A stretch of 64,000 nt of DNA from Pseudonocardia phyllosphaerae (GTDB lineage: Bacteria; Actinomycetota; Actinomycetes; Mycobacteriales; Pseudonocardiaceae). The stretch covers positions 1-64,000 of the forward strand of contig NZ_JBKGXS010000007.1 in assembly GCF_046546475.1 (NCBI RefSeq). Reading direction: 5' to 3'. Each line of letters begins with the position of its first letter. The stretch's first letter is position 1. A program made the position numbers and the translations under genes. Under the pieces are notes generated by a model. That model made no database searches and was not told the origin of the DNA. It saw nothing but the letters and a program-made list of their open reading frames with translations. This document shows, piece after piece, positions 1 to 11,000 of the stretch.

Positions 1-77
1 CGACGACCCTCCGACGAGGGCAGCAACGGGGCCAGACGGGCCCACTGAGCGTCGGTCAGGACAGCAGTGCGCGACAC
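1..77 (-). mobile_element. IS5-type transposase, N-terminal fragment cut by the window edge
   Basis: Read on the minus strand from a GTG at 77, the first codons give a peptide containing LTDAQWARLAPLLPSSEGRR. This is the characteristic start of IS5-group (DUF4096) transposases. Only about 25 codons lie in the window, so the catalytic DDE core, the rest of the element and its ends cannot be judged. It points away from the siderophore operon. Bases 78-256 hold no recognisable gene and probably contain one end of the element. The family call rests on this short motif only. Confidence 0.6.
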
Positions 78-260
78 CGATCAAGCATCGCGCACCCCGA
101 TCCACCAGTTTGGGAGACACGCCCTAGGTCGCCCCGTGCTCGACGCGTCGACACCGTTTCGGGCGGACGTCGTCGTGACGCGAGGCGATTTCGCGACGCA
201 ATCGCCGGACGCCTCGTCTCAAATCGTGCGACCGTCTGGCCAAGGCGGCCTCATCTGTGG

Positions 261-279
261 TCCAGTTAGCCTCGCCTAA
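261..279 (+). promoter_or_regulatory. IdeR/DmdR-like iron box
   Basis: TTAGCCTCGCCTAA at 266-279 matches 12 of 14 positions of the right-hand part of the actinomycete iron-box consensus TTAGGTTAGGCTCACCTAA. The five bases to its left match only twice. It sits about 30 bp upstream of the start chosen for the ornithine hydroxylase. By family knowledge, IdeR/DmdR with Fe2+ would repress here and derepress the operon under iron starvation. The match was made by eye. Confidence 0.6.
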
Positions 280-310
280 TGTGAGGCATGGCACCGCAGA
301 GGGGACACCG

Positions 311-1720
311 ATGGTCGACTCGATGCCACCGGACCAGCAGGACGTCGTCGACGTGATCGGGGTCGGGTTCGGTCCGTCGAATCTCGGGCTCGCAATCGCG
401 TTGGCCGAGTACAACCAGGGCGCCGCGCCGCGGGACCGTCTCAGCGCCCGCTTCGTCGAACGTCAGGAGCAGTTCGGCTGGCACCGCGGGATGCTGATCG
501 ACGACGCGACGATGCAGGTCTCGTACCTGAAGGACCTGGTCACGTTGCGCAACCCGACCAGCGACTTCTCCTTCCTGTCCTACCTGCACGACCAGGGCCG
601 GCTCGTCGACTTCATCAACTACGGGAGCGCGTTCCCGACCCGGCGCGAGTTCCACGACTACCTGGAGTGGGCCGCGGCGCGGTTCGACGACCAGGTGGAC
701 TACGGCGCCGAGGTCGTCAAGATCCTGCCCGTGCGCGACGGGGCCGAGGCCGTCTCGTGCCTCGAGATCGCGTACCGGCTCGCGAGCGGGCGGACGGCGC
801 GGGTGCGAGCCCGCAACGTCGCGCTCGCGACCGGCCTATCGCCCGCCCTCCCGCGTGGCATCACGGTCGGGAAGCGGATCTGGCACAACCGGGACCTGAT
901 GTTCCGCGCCCCGGAGCTGGAGGACGCCGCGCCGCAGCGGTTTGCCGTCGTCGGGGCCGGGCAGAGCGCCGCGGAGACCGTCGACTACCTGCACCGCACG
1001 TTCCCCGACACCGAGGTCTACGCGGTGTTCGCGCGCTACGGCTACAGCCCCGCCGACGACAGCTCGTTCGCCAACCGGATCTTCGACCCGTCCGCCGTCG
1101 ACGACTTCTACACCGCGCCGGACCAGGTCAAGGAGATGATCCTCGGCTACCACGCGAACACGAACTACTCGGTCGTCGATCCGGACTTGATCGACGAGCT
1201 CTACCGGCGGCACTACCACGAGAAGGTCGCGGGCGAGGAGCGGCTGAAGTTCTGCAACGTGTCCCGGGTCGCCGACGTGGTGGACCTGGACGACCGGGTG
1301 GAGCTCGCGGTGGAGTCGCTGATCGACGGGCAGCGAGAGGTGATCACCGCCGACGTGGTCGTGTACGCCACCGGATACCAGCCGGGTGACCCGTTGTGGC
1401 TGCTCGGCGGCGGTCTGCCGGAGGCGTGCGGGCGGGACGTGGCCGGACGGCTGGACGTGCGCCGCGACTACCGGGTCGGCACGCACACCCTGGCCGACGG
1501 CACCCCGGTCACGGCGGGCATCTACGTGCAGGGACCGACCGAGCACACGCACGGCATCTCCTCGACGCTCTTGTCCAACGTCGCCGTGCGCTCCGGGGAG
1601 ATCGCCCGATCGATCGCCGGGACGCCGGTGACCACGGAGCCGGCGGGTGCGCCCGCCGCGGATCCGGCCGGCACGCCCGGCGCGGACCCGGCCGGAACGG
1701 CCGCCGCCGCCTCGAGCTGA
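311..1720 (+). CDS. L-ornithine N5-monooxygenase (siderophore hydroxylase)
   Basis: This is a flavin-dependent N-hydroxylating monooxygenase of the SidA/PvdA/IucD family. It converts L-ornithine to N5-hydroxyornithine using FAD, NADPH and O2. The 469-residue protein has the FAD motif GVGFGPSNLGLA near the N-terminus, the NADPH motif VVGAGQSAAE in the middle and the family's C-terminal ATGY motif (VVVYATGYQP). The last about 30 residues are a low-complexity Ala/Pro/Gly/Thr tail. I chose ATG 311 over the in-frame ATG at 257 because GAGGGG lies 5-10 bases before it and the upstream residues are not family-like. It is the first gene of the siderophore operon, just below an iron box. Its product is the expected substrate of NRPS module 3. 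Confidence 0.93.
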   Translation: MVDSMPPDQQDVVDVIGVGFGPSNLGLAIALAEYNQGAAPRDRLSARFVERQEQFGWHRGMLIDDATMQVSYLKDLVTLRNPTSDFSFLSYLHDQGRLVDFINYGSAFPTRREFHDYLEWAAARFDDQVDYGAEVVKILPVRDGAEAVSCLEIAYRLASGRTARVRARNVALATGLSPALPRGITVGKRIWHNRDLMFRAPELEDAAPQRFAVVGAGQSAAETVDYLHRTFPDTEVYAVFARYGYSPADDSSFANRIFDPSAVDDFYTAPDQVKEMILGYHANTNYSVVDPDLIDELYRRHYHEKVAGEERLKFCNVSRVADVVDLDDRVELAVESLIDGQREVITADVVVYATGYQPGDPLWLLGGGLPEACGRDVAGRLDVRRDYRVGTHTLADGTPVTAGIYVQGPTEHTHGISSTLLSNVAVRSGEIARSIAGTPVTTEPAGAPAADPAGTPGADPAGTAAAASS

Positions 1721-1798
1721 CCGGCGCCGAGCGCGCTGACCGGCGCATACCCCACTGACCCGAACGACACCCGTCCCGCACCGCCGCCAGGAGGCACC

Positions 1799-2014
1799 GT
1801 GTCCACCAACCCGTTCGACGACGAGAACGGCACGTTCCACGCGCTGGTCAACGAGGAGGGCCAGTACTCGCTGTGGCCCACGTTCGTCCCGGTGCCGGAC
1901 GGGTGGGAGGTCGCGCACGGACCGGACGACCGGGCGTCCTGCCTGGAGTACGTCGAGACGCACTGGACCGACATGCGGCCGCGCAGCCTCGCCCGCCGCG
2001 TCGACGGCGCCTGA
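1799..2014 (+). CDS. MbtH-like protein
   Basis: A small (71-residue) partner of NRPS adenylation domains that helps them fold and activate amino acids in the cytoplasm. The family signature is present: an NPFDDENG start, then S-x-W-P, P-x-GW and L-x-YVETHWTDMRP, including the conserved tryptophans. The GTG start has an ideal AGGAGG at 1789-1794. It lies 78 bp after the hydroxylase and 33 bp before the giant NRPS, on the same strand, so it is almost certainly co-transcribed and dedicated to that enzyme. Confidence 0.95.
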   Translation: MSTNPFDDENGTFHALVNEEGQYSLWPTFVPVPDGWEVAHGPDDRASCLEYVETHWTDMRPRSLARRVDGA

Positions 2015-2047
2015 CCACCTCCCCGAGACGACACCGAGAGGACGGCC

Positions 2048-5032
2048 ATGCCCGCCGAGGGGTTCCCGCTGACCGACGCGCAGACCGAGATCGTCCTCGC
2101 CGCACGACTCCGCCCCGACGACCACGGGTTCCACATCGGCGCGCGGACCGATCTCGACGGCCCGCTCGACCCGGCACGGTTCGCCGACGCGGCGGACCGC
2201 GTCCTGGCCGCGGCCGGGACGCTGCACGTGCGGATCGTCGACGGCCCCGACGGCACCCCGCGACAGGTTCCGGTGCCCCCGTCCGGGTACGAGCTGCAGG
2301 TGGTGGACGTCGCCGACGCGCCCGACCCGGACCGCGCCGCCGACGCGGAGATCGACGCCGCGCTGTCCGCCGCGTACGACCTGGCCGTGGGACCGCTGGC
2401 CGGGCAGCGGCTGATCCGGCGCGGCTCGGACCGCTGGACCTGGCTGCTGCACGGCCACCACGCGGTGCTGGACGGCGTCTCGTTCCGCGTGCTCGTCGAC
2501 GCGGTGGCCCGCGCGTACGCCGGGGAGCCGCCGGCGACGCCGCAGTGGTCACCCGCGGACCTGCTCACCGGGGACGGTGCGCCGGACGCGGACGCCGGGT
2601 ACTGGCGCGACGCGCTCGCCGGGGCGCCCGATGCTGCCCGGCTGGCGCCGGGGTCCGGCACCGCGGCCCGCCGGCGGCGGACACTGACCTGGACCGACGG
2701 CGAGTGGACGGCCCTGGCCGGCGAGCTGGGCACCTCGGCGCCGCGGCTGCTGGTCGCGGCGCTCGCCGCCTACCTGCGCCGGGTCGCCGGACCGGACGAC
2801 GTGCTGGCCGGGCTCGCGACCAGCGGGCGCCACCGGGGGGAGCCCGCGGTGCCCGGGATGCTCTCCGGGGTGCTGCCGCTGCGGGTGGCCGTACCGCGCA
2901 CCGCGGGGCTCGCCGACCTGGTGGCCCCGGTCGCCGACGCCGTGTCCGGGATCGCCCGGCACGGCCGGACCCGGGCCGTCGACCTGCTGCGCGAGCGGGG
3001 CGTGCGGACCGCGCCCGCGGAGGCGTTCGGGACCGGGATCAACGTGCTGAGCTGGCCGTCGGCGTCCTTCGGCGGGACCAGCGGCCGGACCCGGCTGGTG
3101 CACCCCGGACCGGGCGGTGGCCTGGACCTGCTGGTCGAGCTGTACCCGGACGACGCGACGGTGACCGTCGCGCTGCTCGCGCTGCCCGGCGCGGTCACCG
3201 ACGCGGAGCTGGACGCGCACGCCGCGCGATTGCGCCGCTTCCTGGACGCGTGCCTGGCTGATCCCCGCGCGCCGCTCGGGCGGGTCGACCTGCTGGACCC
3301 CGCCGAGCACGCGTCACTCGCCCGGTTCGGCGACGGCGGTCCGGTCGGACGCGCGCCCGCGACGTTCGGCGAGCTGTTCGACGAGCAGGTCCGCCGCCGT
3401 CCGGACGCGGTCGCGCTGGTGGACGGCGACACCGCGCTGACCTACGCCGAGCTGGCCGGACGGGCGGGTGCGCTCGCCCGCACGCTGGCGACGCACGGGG
3501 CCGGGCCGGGGGAGACCGTCGCCGTCGCGCTGGGCCGCTCCGCCGAGCTTGTCGTCGGACTGGTCGGCGCGATGCTGTCCGGCGCGGCCTACCTGGCCCT
3601 CGACGTGGACGCACCCGCCGAGCGGACCGACGCGATGCTCGCCGACGCGGGGCCGGTCGCGGTCGTCGGCGAGCGGGACGGGGAGATCCCGGTCGGGGAC
3701 GCGATAGGCGAACCCGTCGGCGCGGGTCCGGCCGGTGTGCACGACCCGGCCTACGTCATCTACACGTCCGGGTCCACCGGACGCCCGAAGGGCGTGGTCG
3801 TCACGCACGAGGGCACCGCGAAGCTCGTCGCGACGGCCATCCGGCGGATGGCCGTCGGCCCGGACAGCGTCGTGCTGCAGTTCGCCTCGCCCGCGTTCGA
3901 CGTCGCGTTCTTCGAGCTGTGCCAGGGCCTGCTGTGCGGTGGGCGGCTCGTCGTCACGCCGTCGGCGCTGCGGGTGCCGGACGCGCCGCTGATCGACCAC
4001 CTGCACGCGCACGGCGTGACGCACGCGGTGCTGCCGCCGTCGCTGCTCGCGGTGCTGCCCGACGGTGTGGAGCTGCCGGATGGGCTGACGTTCCTGGCCG
4101 GCACCGAGCGCGTCTCCCCGGAGCTGGTGGCCCGGCACGCGCCCGGCCGCACGATGTTCAACGCCTACGGCCCGACCGAGACGACCGTGAACGCGACGCT
4201 CGGCGCGTGCCGCGCCGGCGCCGGCGCGGTCCCGATCGGACGTCCCGACCCCGGCGTCACCGCCACCGTGCGCGACGCCGCGCTGGCCCCGGTCCCGGTC
4301 GGCGTGCCGGGCGAGCTGTACCTCGGTGGTCACGGGGTGGCCCGTGGCTACCTGAACCGCTCGGGACTCACCGCGGAGCGGTTCGTCGCGGACCCGTCGA
4401 CGCCCGGGGCGACGATGTACCGCACCGGCGACCTGGTCGCCTGGACCCCCGACGGCGAGCTGGACTTCCTCGGCCGCGCCGACGACCAGGTCAAGGTGCG
4501 CGGCCACCGGATCGAGCCCGGAGAGGTGGAGGCGGCGCTGCTGGCCCACCCGTCGGTGGACCGGGCGGTGGTCGCGCGCCGCGAGGACACCCCGGGTGAC
4601 GTGCTGCTGGCGGCCTACGTCGTCGGCTCGGACCCGGACAACGACCCGGACCCGATCACGCTGCGCGCGTCGGTCGCCGACGTGCTGCCCGCACACATGG
4701 TGCCCGCCGCCGTCGTCGTGCTGCCGGAGATCCCGCTGATGCTCAACGGCAAGATCGATCGTGCGGCGCTGCCGGCGCCCGGCGCCGCGGACCGGCCGGC
4801 CGGTCACGGGCGCCCGCCGCGCACGCCCGCGGAGGAACTTCTGTGCGGTCTGGCCGCCGAGGTGCTCGGCGTCCCGGTCGGCCCGGACGACGACCTGCTG
4901 GCGGCCGGCGCGCACTCACTGTCGCTGATGCGTCTGGTCACCCGGGCCCGGGCGGTCCTGGGCGGGGAGCTGACCCTCCCGGAGATCATGGCCGCGCCGA
5001 CGGTCGCGGCGGTGGCCGCCCGCTCCGCGGGC
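2048..5032 (+). other. NRPS module 1: starter C, A1 (unassigned), T
   Basis: The protein begins directly with a condensation-type domain (HHAVLDG at residues 137-143), not with a loading A-T pair. The chain may therefore be started by an acyl group or a donor supplied in trans. A1 spans about residues 435-915 (YTSGSTG near 571, NGK near 900). Its code DVFVFAAVNK matches no substrate I can name. The carrier domain reads GAHSL around S957, with Ala where Gly is usual. Confidence 0.8.
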
Positions 5033-8000
5033 TCCGGGTCGTCTGTCCGGTCGTTTGCGCCGCGGCGCGGGCAGTCCCCGCAGGAACCGGCGCTCTCGCC
5101 GGCCCAGCTGCGGATGTGGGCGCAGACCGAGCTCGGCGCCACCACGGCGGACCGGGCCTACCTGGTGCCGATGGCCTGGCGCGTGCGCGGGCCGCTGGAC
5201 GTGGACGCGCTGCGCCGCGCGCTGGCGGACCTGGCCGGGCGGCACGAGGTGCTGCGCACCGTCCTCCCGGCGCCGGACGGTGTCCCGCACCAGCGGATCC
5301 GCGACGAGATCGCGGTGCCGCTGGACGTCGAGGACGTGCCCTCCGACGGCGTCGCCGCCCGCCTGGCCGAGCTGTCCGGCACCGGGTTCGCGCTGGACGT
5401 CGAGGTACCGGTGCGGGCCACCGTGCTGCGGGTCGGGCCGGACGAGCACGTGCTGCTGCTCGTGTTCCACCACGTCGCCGTCGACGAGTGGTCGGTCCGC
5501 ATCCTCTGCGACGACCTCACCGCCGCCTACGCCGCGCGGGTCGCCGGTGCGGCCCCGGACCTGCCGGAACCGGCCGTGCGGTACGTCGACGCGGCGGACT
5601 GGCAGGCCACCGAACTGGGCGCGCCGGACGACGACGCGAGCCGGGCGCACGCCCAGCTCGCCCACTGGCGTGCGGTGCTGGACGGCGCACCGGGGGAATC
5701 GGGCCTGCCGGCCACGCGGGAGCGGCCGGCCGAGCCGTCCGGCGCGGGCGGCGTCGCGGCGTTCACCGTGCCCGCCGACGTCGCCGACGGCCTGGCCCGG
5801 CTGGCTCGCGGCCGCGGCGCGACCCTGTTCTCCGCCGCGCACGCCGCCCTCGCGGCGCTGCTGGCCCGGCTCGGGTCGGACCCGGACGTCGTCGTCGGAG
5901 CACCGGTGTCGGTCCGGCCGGTGGAACAGCTCGCGGGCGTCGTCGGGTGCTTCCTGAACACCGTCGCGCTGCGCGTGGACACCGGCGACGACCCGGCGTT
6001 CGCCGTGCTGCTGGACCGGGCCCGGGACGCCGACCTGGCCGCCGTCGCGCACCAGGACGTGCCGTTCGAACGGGTGGTGGACGCGCTCGCGCCGGACCGG
6101 GTGCCGGGCAGGCACCCGCTGTTCCAGACCGCACTCGTGGTCTCGCACGGCGACGAGTGCTCCGGCTTCGCGCTCGCCGGCGCCCGCACCGCGCCGGAGC
6201 CGCTGCCGTGGACCACCGCGAAGTTCGACCTCACTGTGCACCTGCGCACCGCCGAGCGCTCCGGCGCGCTGCACGGGCTGGTGGAGTACGCCGCCGACCT
6301 GTTCGACGAGCCGGACGCGATGGCGATCGGACGACGGCTGGCGGCCGTGCTCACACAGGTCGTCGCGGACCCGTCGGTGCACGTCGGCGCGCTGGACGTG
6401 CTCGACGACGACGAGCGGTCCCGCGCGCTCGCGGCACCGTCCCCGGTACCGCTGGGGAAGATCCGCACGCTCGCCGGGCGGGTGCGCGCGATGGCGTCCG
6501 AGCACCCGGACGCGACGGCCGTCGTCGCCGGGCAGGAGCGGCTGACCCACGCCGAGCTGGACCGGAGCTCCGCGGAGCTGGCCGCGCGGCTGGCCGAGCG
6601 CGGCGCCGGGCCGGGCACGCTGGTCGCCGTCGCGCTGCGGCGGACCGCCCGGCTGGCGCAGGCGCTGCTGGCGGTGACCCGCACCGGCGCCGGGTACCTG
6701 CCGCTGGACCCGGCGCACCCGGCCGACCGGATCTCCTACGTGCTCGACGACGCGAAGCCGGTGCTGCTGCTCACCGAGTCCGGTGTGGACCTCGCAGGTC
6801 CCGCGGACCTGCCGGTGCTGCTGGTCGACGACCCGGCGTCCGACCCGGCACCGTCGGCGCCCGCCCGGTCCGGCGAGCCGGATCCCGAGGACGTCGCGTA
6901 CGTGATCTACACGTCCGGCTCGACCGGCCGTCCGAAGGGCGTGCCGGTCCCGTTCCGGGCGGTGCTCGGCCTGCTCGACGCCGCGGCGCGGTGCTTCGAG
7001 CTCGACCACACCGACGCCTGGACGCTGTTCCACTCCGCCGCGTTCGACTTCTCCGTGTGGGAGCTGTGGGGACCGCTGACCACCGGTGGGCGGGTCGTCG
7101 TGGTGGACACCGAGACCGTCCGCTCGCCGGAGGCGTTCCGCGCTCTGCTGGCCGCCGAGCGGATCACCGTGCTGAGCCAGACGCCGTCGGCGTTCGCCCG
7201 GATCGCGGACACCGGCCCGGACGGGCTCGCGCTGCGCTACGTCGTGTTCGGCGGCGAGGCACTCGACCCGCGACGGCTGCGCCGCTGGTTCGGTCCCGGT
7301 GCCCCGCGCATGGTGAATATGTACGGGATCACCGAGACCACCGTGCACGTGACCGTGCTGGAGCTGACCGAGGCGGACACCGAGCGCGGGGGCTCGCCGG
7401 TCGGGGACGCGCTGCCCGGCCTGCGGATCCGGCTCCTGGACGCCGCGCTGCGGCCGGTCCCGGCCGGCGTGGTCGGGGAGATCCACGTCTGCGGGACGCA
7501 GCTGGCCCGCGGCTACCTCGGCCGCCCGGGCCTCACCGCCGGGCGGTTCGTCCCGGACCCGTGGGGCGCGCCGGGGACGCGCATGTACCGCAGCGGCGAC
7601 CTCGGCCGGTGGCGTGCGGACGGCACGCTGGAGTTCCTCGGCCGCGGCGACGACCAGGTGTCGCTGCGCGGGCACCGGATCGAGCCCGGCGAGGTCGAGA
7701 CGGCGCTGCTGGCCGCCTCCGGCGTCGAGCGTGCGGCGGTCGTGCTGCGCGAGGACGAGCCGGGCCGGCCGATGCTCGTCGGGTACGTGGTCGGCGACGC
7801 GGACCCGTCCGTCCTGCGCGACGGGCTCGCGTCCCGGCTGCCCGAGTACATGGTCCCGGCCGCCGTCGTCGGAGTCCCGGAGCTACCGCTGACCGTCAAC
7901 GGGAAGCTGGACCGGCGCGCGCTGCCCGCGCCGGACTTCGCGGCGGCCACGTCGGCGACGGCGCCCCGCGACGCCCGCGAGGAGGCGCTGTGCGCGGTGT

Positions 8001-11000
8001 TCGCCGACGTCCTGGGCCTGCCCGGGGTCGGCGTGGACGACGACTTCTTCGTGTTGGGCGGGGACAGCATCGTCGCGATCCAGCTGGCGAACCGCGCGCG
8101 CCGCGCCGGGGTGCCGGTCTGCGCGCGCGAGGTGTTCCTGCGCCGCACCCCGGCCGGGCTCGCCGCGGCGGCGGGACCGGCGCCGGAGCCGGTCGGTGCG
8201 GACGTGACGGCGGACGTGACGGCTGTGACGTCGGAGGAGGGCGACGTCGCGCCGCTGCCGATCGTGACCCGGTTCGCCGGCTGGGGCGGGCCGATCGACC
8301 GGTTCAACCAGGCGATGCTCGTGCAGACCCCGGCGGAGGCGACCGCCGAGCGGCTGACGTCGGTGCTGCAGGCGGTGTGCGACCGGCACGCCGCGCTGCG
8401 GCTGCGCCTGCACCGGCACGCCGACGGCGTGTGGTCGCAGGAGATCGGGCCGTCGCGTCCGGTGGACGCCGCGGTCCGGGTGGACGCCCGCGGCCTGGAC
8501 GGCGACGCGCTGCGGGCGCGGATCGCGGCCGAGTCGGACGCCGCCGCGGACCGGCTGGACCCGGACGCCGGGACGACGCTGGCCGCGGTCTGGTTCGACG
8601 CGGGCGACCGGCCCGGCCGATTGCTGCTCGTGGTCCACCATCTCGCCGTCGACGGCGTGTCCTGGCGGATCTTGTTCGACGACCTCGCCCACGCCTGGTC
8701 CGGCGACGCGCCGGAACCGGTCGGGACGTCGCTGCGCGCGTTCGGCCGGCTGGTCGCCGAGCAGGCCGCGAGCGGGTCCCGGCTCGCCGAGCTCGACCAC
8801 TGGACGGACGTGCTCGCCCCCGGCGCCGGGCTGCTCGACGGCCCAGCCACACCCGCGACGGTCGGGCAGACACGCCGGGTGACGGTCACCCTCGGCGTCG
8901 ACGAGACCCGCCCGCTGCTCACCACGATCCCGGCCGCGGCCGGCGCCGACGTCACCGACGTGCTGCTCGCGGCGCTGGCCGCGGCCGCCGGCCGGATGCG
9001 CGGCGCGCCCGCTGAGCTGCTCGTCGACCTCGAACGGCACGGCCGTGACGAGCTCGCCCCGGGTGTCGACCTGTCCCGGACGCTGGGCTGGTTCACCGCG
9101 ATCGCCCCGCTGCGGCTGCCGGCCGCGACCGACGCCGGTCCGGTGGTGCGGGAGATCCACGACCGCGCGGGCGCGGCGCCCGACGGCGGTGCGGGCTACG
9201 GCATGCTCCGCTACGGCAACGTCGCCGCCGCCGCGGCGCTGGAACGCGGCGCCGAGCCGCAGCTGCTGGTCAACTACCTCGGCCGCGTCGGGGTCGCGCA
9301 CCGCGGGGACTGGGCACCCGCCCCGGAGGGCGACGCGATCACCGCCCGGCCGGACCCGGCGATGGGGGCGCCGTACCCGCTGGAGATCAACGCGGTGACC
9401 ACGGACACCGCCGACGGCCCGTCCCTGTCGGCGACCGTCACGCACACCCCGGACCTGTCCACCCACGACGCGGACGCGTTCGCCGAGGCGTTCGCCCACG
9501 CGCTGCGCGAGCTGGCCGCGGCCGGGCCAGACGCGGTGCCCCCGCGCGCGGCCGACCTCGACCTGGTGGCGCTGGACGACGACGGCCTGGCGCGGGTCGT
9601 CGCGACCGCCGGGATGCCGGTGGCCGACGTGTGGCCGCTCTCGCCGCTGCAGGAGGGTCTGTTCTTCCAGGCCGGCCTGACCGCGGGCGCCGCGGACGTC
9701 TACACCGTGCAGAACCTCTTCGATCTCGACCACCGGCTGGACGTCGACCGGCTGCGGGCCGCGCTCGGCGCGCTGCTGGACGGGCACCCGACGCTGCGTG
9801 CCGGGTTCACCGACGACGGCCTGGACGCCCCGGTCCAGTTCGTCGCCCGCCCGGGCCACGAGCGGGTCGCCGCCGCGGTCACCGAGCTCCCCACCCCGGC
9901 CGACGGGGCGGACGCCGAGACCGCCCGGCAGCGCACGGTGCCGTTCGACCTGGCCGACCCGCCCGCGCTGCGCCTGACCGTGCTGCGCGACGCGGGCGGG
10001 CCCGGCCGCGACCGGCTGCTGCTGCACTACCACCTGCTGCTCTGCGACGGCTGGTCCCGCGAGCTGATCATCAACCGGCTGTTCGCGCTGTACGCGGGTG
10101 AGGACGTCCCGTCCGATGGCGACGGGTTCCGTCGCTACCTGCGCTGGTTCGCCGACCGCAACCGGGATGCCGCGGTGGACGCCTGGCGCGGTGCGTTCGC
10201 CGGGTTCACCGAGCCGACGATCGTCGCGCACGGCCCGGTCACGCCGGACGGCGCGCTGCCGCGCCAGCTGCGCCGGGACACCGACGCCGAGCGGACCGCC
10301 GCGCTGCACGCCGTCGCGCGACGGGCCGGCGTCCCGCTGAACAGCCTGCTCACCGGCGCGCTCGGGCTCGCGCTGGCCGGGGTTGCCGGGCGCACCGACG
10401 TCGCGTTCGGCACCACCGTGGCCGGGCGCCCGGACGAGGTCGAGGGCCTCGACACGGTGATCGGGCTGTTCCTGAACACCGTGCCGGTGCGGGTCACGCT
10501 CGACCCGCAGGAGGGCGCGCACGCGCTCGCGGCGCGGCTGCGCGACGAGTGGGTCGCGCTGATGGAGCACGACTTCCTGGACCTCGGCACGATCCAGCGC
10601 GCCACCGGGCACCCGCAGCTGTTCGACACGCTGTTCGTGCTGCAGAACTTCGTCGCCGAGGACACGTTCACCGCGTTCGAGCGACGGCACGGCATCGTCG
10701 CCTCGCACGCCGTCGACGCCACGCAGTACCCGGTCGTGCTGCTCGTGCACCCGGGAACCCGGCTGAACGTGCGCCTCGAGTACCGGCCGGACGTCGTTGA
10801 CGAGACGACCGCGCACGCCCTGCTGGACCGCTTCCACCGGATCGTCGACGCGCTCGCCTCCGGGGTCGACGACGCGGTCGCCACGCTGGCCCGCACCGCG
10901 GGCGCGGCCGGGTCCGCGGACGGCGGATCGGGACGGACCGCCGAGATCGGCGTCGAGACCGTCGCCGACCTGCTGCGCTCCCGCAGCGCCCTGGTCGGCG

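Noticed and set aside
9600..10920. Reading the third condensation domain as a second epimerase
   Set aside because: It lacks the epimerase E-motifs (SRTxGWF, NYLGR). It sits before an A domain and carries the DCL features WPLSPLQEGLFF and GLFLNTVPVR.
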